From contig NZ_JACEOL010000025.1 in assembly GCF_013868055.1 (NCBI RefSeq), forward strand, positions 1 to 64,000: a stretch of DNA of 64,000 nucleotides, read 5' to 3'. Below, piece after piece: positions 8,142 through 17,510 of the stretch. The notes under the pieces are model-generated. The model was not told the origin of the DNA, did no database searches, and saw nothing but the letters and a program-made list of their open reading frames with translations. Source of the DNA: Thermoactinomyces mirandus (GTDB lineage Bacteria; Bacillota; Bacilli; Thermoactinomycetales; Thermoactinomycetaceae). A program made the translations under genes and the position numbers. Position 1 is the first letter of the stretch, and each line of letters opens with the position of its first letter.

Positions 8142-9698
8142 TTACTTTGTCAACTCTGACTGGTATTGGGCGATCTGTTCATATTCTTTTTCCAAGGTCC
8201 GCGAAAGACGGATAAAAATCGGCACCAGTTTGCGATACTCCTTGACATTGGAGGGTTCTGGCTTGTGTTTGTGTGTTTCTCCAATCAAGTCTTCCACAAC
8301 ATCGAAGGAATCAATTTTCCCAAAGGCCAAAAGCCCCAACAGACAGGCTCCCAGGCAGGAAGACTCGTAACTTTCCGGAACAATTACTTCCTGGTCAAAA
8401 ATATCGGCCAGCATCTGCCGCCATAACTCTGATCTGGCAAAGCCGCCAGTTGCTTTTATGGAAGTGACGGGATGATCCATTACTTCGACCAATGCCAGAA
8501 ATACGGAATACAGATTGTAAATAACCCCTTCCAGGGCGGCCCGGATGAGATGTTCCCGTTTGTGACTCAAAGTCAGTCCGATAAAGGATCCGCGAACATC
8601 CGCATTCCAGAAAGGTGCTCTTTCTCCGGACAGATAGGGGAGAAACAGCAATCCATCCGCACCCGGTTTGATCAGGCTGGCAATTTTGGTCAGTACATCA
8701 TAAGGATTCATTCCCAGCCGTTTGGCTGTTTCCGTTTCACTCGCTGCCAGTTCATCCCGAATCCAGCGAAATACAATGCCGCCGTTATTGACCGGACCGC
8801 CAATGACCCAGCAGTCTTCGGTCAACGCGTAACAGAAAATCCGGCTTTTCGGATCGGTTTGCGGTTTGGGGATCACCGTCCGGATCGCCCCGCTGGTTCC
8901 GATCGTTACGGCGATTTCGCCTTTTTTTACCGCTCCGACACCGACATTGGACAGGACGCCATCACTTGCCCCAATGACAAATGGCGTCTCCGGCAAGATT
9001 CCCATCTGCCCGGCCCAGGTTTGATTGCAGCCGGTAAATACCTCTTTGGTGGATACAATTGGGGACAATTTATCTTCTGTGATTCCGGCAACTTCCAATG
9101 CTCCCTGATCCCAGTCCAGGGATGCCAGGTTCATCAGTCCGGTACAGGATGCAATTGAATAATCCACTGCATATTTATGGAAAAGTTTGTAGAACACATA
9201 CTCCTTGATTCCGATATATTTTTTTGTTTTGGAGGCAATCTCCGGAACATCATGCTCCAGCCAGGCAATTTTGCATAAAGGAGACATGGGATGGATCGGT
9301 GTGCCCGTCCTGGTGTAAATGTCATGTCCATGAAGCCCTTGTTTTATTTTGTCCGTCCATTTGGCACTGCGGTTATCCGCCCATGTAATACAGCGTGTCA
9401 GAGGCCGGTTGTCTTCATCGACAGCAATCACGCTGTGCATGGCGCTGCTGAATGAAACAAACGACAGGTCTTTGGGATCGATGCCTGATTTTTTCATTAC
9501 ATTGCCAATAGACAGGAGAACCGCCTGAAAGATGTCTTCCGGATCTTGCTCGGCAGTATAAATGTCCGGAGTGTACAATTCATATCCGTTATTTTCAGAT
9601 GCAACAATTTCTCCGTTCTCGCGGAACAATACTGCTTTGGTGCTGGTTGTCCCCAAATCAACACCAAGCATATACCTGTTTTTATCCATGATAGTCAT
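8142..9698 (-). CDS. gntK: Gluconokinase (FGGY family)
   Basis: About 515 residues, normal for FGGY carbohydrate kinases. Phosphorylates gluconate with ATP to 6-phosphogluconate in the cytoplasm. Seen: N-terminal ATPase fold LGVDLGTTSTKAVLF, the substrate-pocket stretch SFSSAMHSVIAVD, TIGTSGAIRT for phosphate binding, and the FGGY signature region around GADGLLFLPYLSGERAPFWN, with ATGGFARSELWRQMLADIF in the C-terminal domain, as in Bacillus GntK. Start: ATG 9698 or ATG 9689. The gene overlaps the 3' end of the interrupted gntR (stop at 9682), so translation was originally coupled to gntR. Confidence 0.92.
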   Translation of the reverse strand: MTIMDKNRYMLGVDLGTTSTKAVLFRENGEIVASENNGYELYTPDIYTAEQDPEDIFQAVLLSIGNVMKKSGIDPKDLSFVSFSSAMHSVIAVDEDNRPLTRCITWADNRSAKWTDKIKQGLHGHDIYTRTGTPIHPMSPLCKIAWLEHDVPEIASKTKKYIGIKEYVFYKLFHKYAVDYSIASCTGLMNLASLDWDQGALEVAGITEDKLSPIVSTKEVFTGCNQTWAGQMGILPETPFVIGASDGVLSNVGVGAVKKGEIAVTIGTSGAIRTVIPKPQTDPKSRIFCYALTEDCWVIGGPVNNGGIVFRWIRDELAASETETAKRLGMNPYDVLTKIASLIKPGADGLLFLPYLSGERAPFWNADVRGSFIGLTLSHKREHLIRAALEGVIYNLYSVFLALVEVMDHPVTSIKATGGFARSELWRQMLADIFDQEVIVPESYESSCLGACLLGLLAFGKIDSFDVVEDLIGETHKHKPEPSNVKEYRKLVPIFIRLSRTLEKEYEQIAQYQSELTK

Positions 9699-9806
9699 TC
9701 GCCTTCTTTAAAGAGTCCGGGTTTGTCCATAATCCGTCCGATTGTTTCTTTACATCATTAAAGTTTCTGTAAAAAGCCTCATCCACCAATTTGAGGTCTT
9801 TTTTCT
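9682..9806 (-). pseudogene. gntR: gntR, 3' fragment (separated by transposon)
   Basis: The minus strand from 9806 reads EKKDLKLVDEAFYRNFNDVK, continues in frame through a DGLWTNPDS stretch and ends at TAA 9682. It matches the C-terminal end of Bacillus GntR and continues in frame from the 5' fragment at 17506-18100 when the transposon and one copy of CAATT are removed, giving a 239-residue GntR. It overlaps the gntK start, as in a compact operon. Confidence 0.9.
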
Positions 9807-9811
9807 CAATT
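9807..9811. repeat. Target-site duplication, left (CAATT)
   Basis: CAATT immediately outside the left 38-bp inverted repeat; the same five bases flank the right end at 17506-17510. Five-base duplications are the hallmark of Tn3-family insertion. Confidence 0.92.
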
Positions 9812-9849
9812 GGGGTTCCGCCGTCAAAACGCGGATTTTCCCCGCTAAG
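9812..9849 (+). repeat. Transposon left terminal inverted repeat (38 bp)
   Basis: Starts GGGGTTCCGCCGTC and ends TTTTCCCCGCTAAG; the reverse complement occurs at 17468-17505 with a single mismatch (T versus C at position 6). Confidence 0.95.
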
Positions 9850-9870
9850 CGATCAAGTAATATAAAATCC

Positions 9871-10622
9871 CTATAACTGTTCTCCACCACAAAGGATCGC
9901 CACGGGATGAATATTCAACCGACCTGCTTTTTGTTCTTCTGCTAATATATCCATCACGGTTGGATAACCTCCCATCACAGTCGGTTGGTATTCATTCAGT
10001 TCTTTGACCAGTGTGGAAAGAGGGGATTGAATCGAAAAAACTCTGATTTTCTCATTTGAAGGCTGTTTTAAGCGCATGCGTTCAGCCGTGCTGTATGCTG
10101 TGAAATGTCCCGCTGTCGAACATACTGCCGCATTTCGTCCGCCTTTAACCCCTATTTCCACAAGTCACTCCATTTCAATTTTGTTGTTCCGCGAATAGCC
10201 ATCAATATTTTCATAATCGTATCTGAACCTTTATCTTGAATAAAGATCCCAGGCACTCCAGTTGACCCCGAAGTGGTCGAAACCATATAGCGTCCTAAAT
10301 AAAGCTGTCCGATTAACGACATATCTGACACGAATTCTTTTACACTTTCTATGGTTACAGCCGGGTCCGTCACCCATTCATTAAAATGGGCCATGAGTTC
10401 TGATTTGGTGACGGTAGGGGTTTGCTGTAAGTTGGTGATGTTTTCTGGTAACTCTCTGTATTTTTTTGCATAATATCGGGAGTTCAATCTCGCAAAACGG
10501 ATGAGGTCAGCCAAACGAGATTGTTGTCGGGAAAGAATGTCTTCTGGTTTGCCACTCTTCATCCTCCAGATATCTATAGCCGTTTTCAACGGTGTAAGAT
10601 TCTCCATCGTGGTATCCTCCAT
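9871..10622 (-). pseudogene. Phenylacetate-CoA-ligase-like (AMP-binding) gene, frameshifted and truncated
   Basis: Two overlapping frames make one gene. The N-terminal part (10622-10152) includes LADLIRFARLNSRYYAKKYR and the adenylate-forming motif TTSGSTGVPG; the second part (from about 10161) resumes with IGVKGGRNAAVCSTAGHF and reaches YQPTVMGGYPTVMDILAE and ILCGGEQL, where the family normally continues for another ~200 residues. So there is one frameshift near 10155 and loss of the C-terminal half close to the transposon end. Such proteins (PaaK/CapK type) activate carboxylic acids as adenylates or CoA esters. It is a non-functional passenger inside the transposon. Confidence 0.75.
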
Positions 10623-10714
10623 CTCTCTTCTGTTAAAACTCCATTGTCAGTAAGTGATCTGAGGGTGAAAACAGCCGATTGCCTTTTATTTCTGGAAATC
10701 GGCTGTTTTCAGTT

Positions 10715-12844
10715 TTACTCCTTCACCTTTAACAATCTCAGTCCATTTAAGGTTACAATCAAGGTCGCTCCCATATCAGCGAAGATCGCCATCCAGAGAG
10801 TGAGCCACCCTGGAACAATGAGTAATAGGGCTACTGCTTTAATCGCTAAAGAGAATGTAATGTTTTGCTTAATAATGCGTAGCGCTTGACGGCTTAATTT
10901 GATGGTAAATGGTAGTTTTCGTAGATCATCTGCCATGAGAGCGATATCCGCTGTTTCCAAGGCAGTGTCTGTACCAGCTCCACCCATGGCAATTCCTACG
11001 GTTGATGATGCGAGAGCTGGAGCATCATTGACTCCGTCACCGACCATCGCAACTCTGGAACCATCTGAGCGAAGTTGCTTGATAAACTCTAACTTTTGAT
11101 GCGGAAGAAGATCAGCTTGAATTTCTCCGACTCCTAAACGCTCCCCAATCGCCTTTGCAGTTGCTTCGTTATCACCCGTCAACATCACGGTTTTCTTAAT
11201 TCCTAATTGGTGAAGTTGTTGAATCACGTCTTTACTGCTTTCACGAACTTCATCTGCCACCGCAATCAGAGCAAGAGCCTCCATTTCAGTTCCCAAAACC
11301 ATGACCGTTTTTCCTTGAGTTTGGAGTTGAAGAATCAAGTCAGACTGATCCTCAGACAACCCGTTAGGTAATAACTCATTGAACAAAGCTGGACTTCCCA
11401 CATAATAAAGGGTTCCTTGGACTTTGGCTTGAACCCCTTTACCCGTAATGGAGGTAAAGTCTTCTACTGCCAATGATTGAATATCCATTCCTTTTTCTTC
11501 TGCTTTTCGAACAATCGCGGAAGCAAGAGGATGTTGGGAGTTTTTCTCGATGGCAGCTGTAATCGCTAAGTATTCATCCTCTTTTTCTTTCACAAATGCC
11601 ACGATGTCTGTTACCGCAGGGACACCTTTCGTTAAGGTTCCTGTCTTATCGAAGGCGATGGCAGAGAGTGCTCCTGCCTCTTCTAAATGAATCCCACCTT
11701 TAATGAGAACTCCATTTCGAGCCGCATTTCCAATCGCTGTCACAATCGAAACAGGTGTTGAAATGACTAAGGCACAAGGACATCCAACCACTAGCAGAGC
11801 TAGCCCACGATAAATCCAATCACTCCAATCTGCATTGAAGAGAAGAGGCGGGACAACCGCTAGTAGCAAACCAGCCACTAAGATCGCAGGAGTATAGATT
11901 TTCGCAAATCGATCCACAAACGCTTGAGAAGGAGCCCGTTCCGCTTGTGCTTCTTCAACCAAATGAATGATCTTTGCGATCGTAGTATCCTCAACCCGCT
12001 TCGTTACTTTCACTTCCAATAGACCTTCTTCATTCAACGTTCCGGCAAAAACCTCATCATCAACTGTTTTGGCAACGGGGATCGACTCACCTGTAATGGC
12101 TGCCTGATTGATGGAAGAGGTTCCTTTCACCACAACCCCATCCATAGCTAACTTCTGCCCAGGCTTGACGATCATGATATCCCCAATTTGAATCTCGTCC
12201 ACTGGAACCGTTAATTCTTCGTCTCCACGTCGGATCAGAGCTTGTTTAGGAGCAATGTCCATCAGAGAGCGAATGGATTGACGGGCTTTGTCCATCGAAT
12301 ATCGTTCTAAGGCTTCACTAATGGCAAACAGGATGACAACGGTGGCTCCTTCTCCCCATTCACCAATCGCCGCTGCTCCTATAATGGCAATCGTCATCAA
12401 CGTACCCATATCAAACTGGAGACGGAATAAGTTTTGGATTCCTTTGATAAAAAGTCGGTATCCACCAATGAGAATCGAGGAAGCATAAAGAAGAATCGTA
12501 AGTAAGCCCTCTTCGCCATAAAACTCGCTGGCTCCCCAACCTGCTAACAGAAAAGCAAGGGAAAAAAGGAGTCGGATGTTCTCTTGGTTTTTCCAGAAAG
12601 GAACACGTTCCACTTGGATTTCTTGATTCTCAGGAACGACTTTCAGATTCTCAAAAGACCCTGCTTTCTCTAATTGCTCAATCGTGGGTTCAGCCCCATA
12701 TACCGAGATTTTAGAGGCTCCAAAGTTGACCTTTGCATCTGTCACACCGGGTATGTCTTTTACGTTTTTCTCAAACTGCGCTGCACAGTTCGCACAAGTA
12801 AAACCTTGAACCCGATATACTTTTTTATCTTGTGCTTGCTCCAT
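10715..12844 (-). CDS. cadA: Cadmium/zinc/lead-exporting P1B-type ATPase
   Basis: A 709-residue heavy-metal efflux pump of the cytoplasmic membrane. One N-terminal HMA domain with [11 protein letters not shown] (residues ~12-22), membrane segments at about 90-190 and 320-385, the CPC metal-transport motif in [12 protein letters not shown], the phosphorylation site DKTGTLTKG, the TGES actuator motif, HP locus SQHPLASAI and hinge [10 protein letters not shown]. The CPC and single HMA with CxxC are typical of CadA (Cd2+/Zn2+/Pb2+). It overlaps cadC by about 20 bp, so the two are translationally coupled. Co-transcribed with cadC from a CadC-operator promoter. Acquired as a metal-resistance cargo of the transposon. 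Confidence 0.93.
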   Translation of the reverse strand: MEQAQDKKVYRVQGFTCANCAAQFEKNVKDIPGVTDAKVNFGASKISVYGAEPTIEQLEKAGSFENLKVVPENQEIQVERVPFWKNQENIRLLFSLAFLLAGWGASEFYGEEGLLTILLYASSILIGGYRLFIKGIQNLFRLQFDMGTLMTIAIIGAAAIGEWGEGATVVILFAISEALERYSMDKARQSIRSLMDIAPKQALIRRGDEELTVPVDEIQIGDIMIVKPGQKLAMDGVVVKGTSSINQAAITGESIPVAKTVDDEVFAGTLNEEGLLEVKVTKRVEDTTIAKIIHLVEEAQAERAPSQAFVDRFAKIYTPAILVAGLLLAVVPPLLFNADWSDWIYRGLALLVVGCPCALVISTPVSIVTAIGNAARNGVLIKGGIHLEEAGALSAIAFDKTGTLTKGVPAVTDIVAFVKEKEDEYLAITAAIEKNSQHPLASAIVRKAEEKGMDIQSLAVEDFTSITGKGVQAKVQGTLYYVGSPALFNELLPNGLSEDQSDLILQLQTQGKTVMVLGTEMEALALIAVADEVRESSKDVIQQLHQLGIKKTVMLTGDNEATAKAIGERLGVGEIQADLLPHQKLEFIKQLRSDGSRVAMVGDGVNDAPALASSTVGIAMGGAGTDTALETADIALMADDLRKLPFTIKLSRQALRIIKQNITFSLAIKAVALLLIVPGWLTLWMAIFADMGATLIVTLNGLRLLKVKE

Positions 12845-13202
12845 TGCTAGTCATCTCCTTCTGATGTTCAAACGCCAACTGAACAAATTGCCTTACATGA
12901 TCATCATCAAGGGAATAAAAGACTAATTTCCCTTCTTTCCGATACTTTGCCAATCCCATATTTCGTAGCAAACGTAAATGATGGGAAGCCGTAGCCAACG
13001 TGGAATCAATGATATTCGCTACGTCACAGACACAAAGCTCATCCTCTTGTACTAAGGCATATGCAATTTTTAAACGAGTTGGATCTGCGAGTGCTTTAAA
13101 CAGTTGGGCTGTATCTACAGGATCAACCGTTTCTAAGGAAGTTTGAACTCGCTTGACCTTTTCTTCGTCATAACAATATATTTCACAGCGTTCTTCACTC
13201 AA
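12825..13202 (-). CDS. cadC: ArsR/SmtB-family metal-sensing repressor CadC
   Basis: About 125 residues with an ArsR-type winged helix. [12 protein letters not shown] near the N-terminus and [11 protein letters not shown] supply the cysteines that form the soft-metal site of Cad[13 protein letters not shown] is the recognition helix and [16 protein letters not shown] the C-terminal dimer helix with a possible second metal site. Metal binding releases the operator and derepresses cadCA. TTG 13202 is chosen because GAGGTG lies 7 bp upstream and the protein then aligns in length with known CadC; an upstream TTG at 13229 falls inside the operator. Confidence 0.92.
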   Translation of the reverse strand: MSEERCEIYCYDEEKVKRVQTSLETVDPVDTAQLFKALADPTRLKIAYALVQEDELCVCDVANIIDSTLATASHHLRLLRNMGLAKYRKEGKLVFYSLDDDHVRQFVQLAFEHQKEMTSNGASTR

Positions 13203-13224
13203 TGATAGACACCTCACTCTAACA

Positions 13225-13242
13225 ATCAAATATTTATTTGAT
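13225..13242 (-). promoter_or_regulatory. CadC operator 1
   Basis: On the minus strand ATCAAATAAATATTTGAT, an 18-bp palindrome identical in core to the known staphylococcal CadC operator (TCAAATAAATATTTGA), immediately upstream of cadC. Confidence 0.85.
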
Positions 13243-13271
13243 TATAGTGTAATCGAATGATAATATCATAG

Positions 13272-13287
13272 TCAAATCATTATTTGA
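13272..13287. promoter_or_regulatory. Second CadC-like operator
   Basis: TCAAATCATTATTTGA, a palindrome with the same half-sites as operator 1, centred about 46 bp further upstream. It may allow cooperative repression or influence transcription toward tnpI. Confidence 0.6.
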
Positions 13288-13348
13288 TTGTTTCCTAAGG
13301 CACTTAGGTTTATACCAAACTCTAGGAGGGATCTAGATAGCTCAGAAT

Positions 13349-13457
13349 ACTCATCATGTTCGCTATCAGAATATGACGAGTTTCGGTATGATGAAGATAT
13401 CCAACGCTGTTTTTTGGGATATTTAACTGCATTGAATCTCGTCATGTTCTACATGAG
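13349..13457. other. Candidate internal recombination site of the TnpI recombinase
   Basis: A ~110-bp stretch just upstream of tnpI with related inverted motifs: ACTCATCAT (13349) facing ATGACGAGT (13373), and the imperfect palindrome CTCGTCATGTTCTACATGAG at 13438-13457. Tn4430-type elements carry a site of about this size (core inverted repeat plus accessory direct repeats) upstream of tnpI. Assignment rests on position and repeat pattern. Confidence 0.5.
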
Positions 13458-13478
13458 TGGATGGAGGGTGCTTGTAGA

Positions 13479-14420
13479 ATGAGCAAACAAATCACACTGA
13501 CCGATTATTATGCCTATTTGGAGAAGAAAGGATTGAGTAAATCGACTGTCGCAACTTATAGATCATCCATCAACCGTTTCGTTGCTTGGTTGGAACAGAA
13601 AGAGGCTCACGAAATGGCAGATGGAGGGCTGACTGCCTTGCAAAAGGCGTTTCAAAAACATATCCAACTGTTCAAAAAAACAGCAGGAAAAGATCTGAAA
13701 TTAAAAGCAGGAACTATCAACCTTACCATTCGTCATTTAAAGCAGTGCTTCTCATGGATGTTAGCAAATAAGCTGGTTCCAGATAATCCAGCCCAGGAAA
13801 TCAAGTATATCCCAGAGGATCGATTAAAGACAAAATGGATCACAGAACAACAGGAGCGCAAATTATTTGCAGAATTACGGTTACTCCTAGGCAATCCGAA
13901 ACAGTATCGGAAAGTGATTCGTGAATATGCCATGATCGCACTGATGTATTTCACCAGCGCGCGAGTAGAAGAATTATGCAATATTAAATTGGTCGACATT
14001 CAAATCAATGAGAGATCTGGCTGGGTTTACTTATATGGAAAAGACAACAAGCAGCGCAAAGTAGACCTAAACAAATCCATCCGCAAATTATTGACACAAT
14101 ATTTAAACGAGTATGAAGGTAGCTTAAAAAGTGGATATCTCTTTGATTCACAACGGTCAGGTCAAGTGACCACTAGGGCGGTTCAGTATATCGTCGAAAA
14201 TTACGCCAAACGACTCAATATGTCAAATCTCACTTGTCATGCATTACGGCATACCTGTTTACACAATCTTGTAAAGGCTGGAGTCCCTCTTTCAACCGTT
14301 GCGGAGATCGCTGGTCATTTGAAAGCAGATGGTACGCCTAATATTGATATGACTTTACGTTATATCAAACCTGGAGAAGAAGAAAAAGCTGATGCAATGG
14401 AAATGATTAGTTGGGATTAA
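13479..14420 (+). CDS. tnpI: Tyrosine recombinase (TnpI-type cointegrate resolvase)
   Basis: About 313 residues. N-terminal SAM-like DNA-binding domain (YYAYLEKKGLSKSTVATYRS) and C-terminal catalytic domain with Arg in TSARVEELC, HALRH with its Arg, GH in EIAGHLK, and a Tyr in LRYIKP. In the Tn4430 group this enzyme resolves the cointegrate made by TnpA and modulates expression. ATG 13479 (MSKQITLTDYYAYLE) has GGAGGG upstream; an earlier ATG at 13461 overlaps that site. tnpA follows after 27 bp, indicating an operon. Confidence 0.88.
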   Translation: MSKQITLTDYYAYLEKKGLSKSTVATYRSSINRFVAWLEQKEAHEMADGGLTALQKAFQKHIQLFKKTAGKDLKLKAGTINLTIRHLKQCFSWMLANKLVPDNPAQEIKYIPEDRLKTKWITEQQERKLFAELRLLLGNPKQYRKVIREYAMIALMYFTSARVEELCNIKLVDIQINERSGWVYLYGKDNKQRKVDLNKSIRKLLTQYLNEYEGSLKSGYLFDSQRSGQVTTRAVQYIVENYAKRLNMSNLTCHALRHTCLHNLVKAGVPLSTVAEIAGHLKADGTPNIDMTLRYIKPGEEEKADAMEMISWD

Positions 14421-14447
14421 TCCATCCTAGAAGGAGAGAAGGAAACA

Positions 14448-17399
14448 TTGAGAGGAAAGGAACTTCTAACACCTGAGCAAAGACTTGAATTGATGCAGGT
14501 TCCTATGGACATTGATGAAAGAGATTTAGGCATTTATTATACGCTTACCTCACAGGATTTAATGTTTATTAAGAGTAGAAGAAGAGACGTTAACCGGCTT
14601 GGAACAGCTATTCAAATTTGTGTCCTCCGTCATTTAGGTTGGTCACTCCCCAACATCAAAGTAATTCCAGACAAAGTGATTGAGTACGTTGCTCGCCAAC
14701 TTCAAGTGGATTCAAGCGTTTTTTCCAAATACGGCCAAAGAGAAAATACCCTTTATGAACACTTAGGAGAAATCAGAGAAGAGTACGGATATATCTCTTT
14801 CTCTCCTAAAGAATACAGGAAAGGGATCAAATACTTAATGAACCGTGCTTTAGAAAATAGCGATACCATGTATTTAATTCATGAGACTCTGTCAAATCTA
14901 AAGCAGAATAAAGTGATTTTGCCCGCAATGACCACCATTGAACGCATGGTATGGTTCGCAAAAATGATAGCTGAGAGACGGATTTATCGGATACTTACTC
15001 AAGCTTTAACCGATGAACAGAAGAAACAAATAGATGAGATGCTAGAAGTAGCTACTGACAAAACCATTTCTACTCTTGCTTGGCTTCGCCAAGATCCAGG
15101 ACAACCTTCGCCCGATTCGTTTAAAAGGGTATTAGATCGATTGGAGTATTTGAGGAACCTTCAACTCAAAGTGGATGTATCTTCGATTCATCCACGGCGT
15201 TTACGTCAACTTGCACGTATAGGTGCTCGTTATGAAGCACGATCCTTTCGACGTTTTAAGGAAGAGCAACGATATGGGATTCTTGTTGCTTACTTAATCA
15301 ATCTCATTCAAGATTTAACCGATCAAGCGATTGAAATCAATGATAAAGTCATTAATATCTTTTTTCGAAAGGGAAAGAAAGCACAAGAGAATATGCAGAA
15401 GGAAAACGGAAAGGCTTTAAACCAGAAGTTATTGCGATTCGTTGATTTAACAACCGTTTTGCTTGAGGCAAAGGCAAAAGGCGATGATTTGGACCATGCG
15501 ATCCAGTCATATATCTCCTGGGATCAGTTGAAGCAGGAAAGAGATGAAGCACAAGACTTAGCTAGACCTATCAATTACGATTATATTGATTTATTAAAAA
15601 GTCGGTTCCGCTATCTGCGACAATACACTCCTATCTTGTTAGAGAAGCTGGAGTTCAAATCAACTGAAGCCAATGAATCATTGATTCAAGCCTTACATGT
15701 AATTAAGGATATGAATGAAACAAACAAGAGAAAAGTGCCAGATGATGCACCGTTAGACTTTGTTCCGAAGCGTTTTCAAAATCATATCTTTGATTCAAAA
15801 GGAAATATTGATAAAACCTATTATGAGTTGGCTGCTCTGACAAAACTGAAAGACTACATTCGTTCAGGAGACATTCACGTTACAGACAGCAGGAAATACA
15901 AAGATTTGGAAGAATACTTTGTGCCCGAACAGGAATGGGTTGAAGCTAAAGAAAAAGGAACAACAGGCCTCTACGTTCCTTTAACAGCTAAGGAATACAT
16001 AGCTGATCGGAAAAGAGCATTAGCAGATCGTCTATATTGGCTTTCCAAAAACATCAACTCTCTTGAAGGTGTAAGTCTGGAAGATGGGAAAATCCATGTA
16101 GATCGTTTAGAAAAAGAGACCCCTGAGGAAGCCGAACAGCTCAGCAAAAAACTCTATTCCTTATTGCCCCGAGTAAAATTAACGGATCTGCTCTTGGAAG
16201 TCGATAGCTGGACACATTTCACTCGTCATATGACACATGCGTCTACTGGGCATGAACCTACAGCTAAGGAAAAGAAAGCACTTCTTGCCGCTTTGATGGC
16301 ATTAGGAACGAATATTGGCTTAACTAAAATGGCTGAGGCAACTCCAGAGTTTACATATAAACAGTTAGTTAATGCTTCTCAGTGGAGAATGTATGATGAT
16401 GCCTTAAATCGTGCTCAAGCTACACTCGTAAATTTCCAACATCGCTTAGCCTTAGCGTTTTATTGGGGCGACGGAACAACTTCTTCCTCAGATGGAATGC
16501 GCGTTCAAGTAGGTGTCTCCTCTATGTACGCAGATTCAAATCCTCATTACGGACATGGGAAAGGAACCACCTTTTACCGCTTTGTCAGTGACCAACTGTC
16601 TTCCTATGGAGTGGAGGTCATTCCTTCCAATGCACGTGAAGCCATCCATACCATTGACAAAATCCTTCACCATGAAACAGACCTGCAAATTAAAGAACAT
16701 TACACGGATACCGCAGGGTACACGGATCAAGTCTTTGCCTTGAGTCATATTTTTGGATATCGATTTGCACCCCGAATTAGAAATGTCGGTGAAGCTCAAT
16801 TATTTTCTATTGATCCGCCCAAAGAATTCAAAAGAATACAGTCCTTACTCAGGAAAATTAAGACGGACGTCATTATTGACAACTATGACCATGCTCTTCG
16901 TGTTGCTCACTCTATCGTCAAAGGAAAAGTAGCTGCGTCTTTGGTACTCAACAAATGGGGATCATACAATCGGGAAAATAACGTCTCTAAAACAATTCGG
17001 TATATGGGGCAAATTGAAAAGACCCTATTCATTATTGACTATGTCACAGACGAAACATTGAGACGGCGGATTCAGAGAGGCTTAAACAAAGGAGAGGCAA
17101 TGAACGCTTTAGCACGAGCTGTTTTCTTTGGAAAACGTGGAGAGTTAAGAGAACGATCCTTAGTTGCCCAGCTCCAAAGAGCCAGTGCGCTTAATATCAT
17201 CATCAATGCAATTAGTGTATGGAATACCATATACCTTGACGAAGCTGCCAAGTATTTAGAGAACCAAGGGCTCCTAGATAGAGAGCTACTGAATCATGTT
17301 TCTCCTCTTAATTGGGAACACATAAACTTTCTGGGGGAATATTCATTCACTAGCAAACCAACTTCGTTAGATTCTCTTCGTTCGCTAAATATTAATTAA
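14448..17399 (+). CDS. tnpA: Tn3-family transposase
   Basis: 983 residues, normal for Tn3-type TnpA, catalysing replicative transposition via cointegrates. N-terminal DUF4158-like region (LTSQDLMFIKSRRRDVNRLG) and C-terminal Tn3 transposase domain with the DDE residues at about D682 (SSDGMR), D754 (TDTAGYTDQ) and E883 (LNKGEAMNALARA). Intact from end to end. TTG start at 14448 behind AAGGAGAG. A terminator and the right inverted repeat follow immediately. Confidence 0.95.
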   Translation: MRGKELLTPEQRLELMQVPMDIDERDLGIYYTLTSQDLMFIKSRRRDVNRLGTAIQICVLRHLGWSLPNIKVIPDKVIEYVARQLQVDSSVFSKYGQRENTLYEHLGEIREEYGYISFSPKEYRKGIKYLMNRALENSDTMYLIHETLSNLKQNKVILPAMTTIERMVWFAKMIAERRIYRILTQALTDEQKKQIDEMLEVATDKTISTLAWLRQDPGQPSPDSFKRVLDRLEYLRNLQLKVDVSSIHPRRLRQLARIGARYEARSFRRFKEEQRYGILVAYLINLIQDLTDQAIEINDKVINIFFRKGKKAQENMQKENGKALNQKLLRFVDLTTVLLEAKAKGDDLDHAIQSYISWDQLKQERDEAQDLARPINYDYIDLLKSRFRYLRQYTPILLEKLEFKSTEANESLIQALHVIKDMNETNKRKVPDDAPLDFVPKRFQNHIFDSKGNIDKTYYELAALTKLKDYIRSGDIHVTDSRKYKDLEEYFVPEQEWVEAKEKGTTGLYVPLTAKEYIADRKRALADRLYWLSKNINSLEGVSLEDGKIHVDRLEKETPEEAEQLSKKLYSLLPRVKLTDLLLEVDSWTHFTRHMTHASTGHEPTAKEKKALLAALMALGTNIGLTKMAEATPEFTYKQLVNASQWRMYDDALNRAQATLVNFQHRLALAFYWGDGTTSSSDGMRVQVGVSSMYADSNPHYGHGKGTTFYRFVSDQLSSYGVEVIPSNAREAIHTIDKILHHETDLQIKEHYTDTAGYTDQVFALSHIFGYRFAPRIRNVGEAQLFSIDPPKEFKRIQSLLRKIKTDVIIDNYDHALRVAHSIVKGKVAASLVLNKWGSYNRENNVSKTIRYMGQIEKTLFIIDYVTDETLRRRIQRGLNKGEAMNALARAVFFGKRGELRERSLVAQLQRASALNIIINAISVWNTIYLDEAAKYLENQGLLDRELLNHVSPLNWEHINFLGEYSFTSKPTSLDSLRSLNIN

Positions 17400-17403
17400 G
17401 TCC

Positions 17404-17458
17404 ACAAAAAAAGACTAACTTATCTCCTTAGAGGTATTGAAAGTTAGTCTTTTTTGTG
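17404..17458 (+). terminator. Terminator of tnpA
   Basis: AAAAAAGACTAACTT pairs with AAGTTAGTCTTTTTT, a long symmetrical hairpin that can work on both strands. It would also stop minus-strand transcription entering the transposon from the gntR promoter, making the insertion strongly polar on gntK, gntP and gnd. Confidence 0.85.
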
Positions 17459-17467
17459 ATTTTCATC

Positions 17468-17505
17468 CTTAGCGGGGAAAATCCGCGTTTTGACGGCGGG
17501 ACCCC
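17468..17505 (-). repeat. Transposon right terminal inverted repeat (38 bp)
   Basis: Plus strand CTTAGCGGGGAAAATCC at its inner side, ending ACCCC; the reverse complement of the left repeat with one mismatch. Confidence 0.95.
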
Positions 17506-17510
17506 CAATT
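17506..17510. repeat. Target-site duplication, right (CAATT)
   Basis: Second copy of the 5-bp duplication outside the right terminal repeat. Confidence 0.92.

Larger units (their letters stand above)
9812..17505. mobile_element. Tn3-family transposon with TnpA, TnpI-type recombinase and cadCA
   Basis: A complete 7,694-bp element bounded by 38-bp terminal inverted repeats (37/38 identical, beginning GGGGT and ending CGCTAAG like other Tn3-family ends) and a CAATT duplication. Contents from left: a truncated acyl-CoA-ligase-like pseudogene, cadA and cadC (minus strand), a candidate internal recombination site, a tyrosine recombinase gene and the Tn3-type transposase gene (plus strand). The tnpI-tnpA order resembles the Tn4430 branch of the family, which uses a tyrosine recombinase rather than a serine resolvase. 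It is inserted in gntR. Near-identical ends and intact tnpA/tnpI suggest a recent, possibly still mobile element. Confidence 0.93.

Noticed and set aside
13288-13482. 64-codon frame between cadC and tnpI
   Set aside because: Rich in inverted motifs expected of the recombination site; starts without a good ribosome-binding site and overlaps tnpI.
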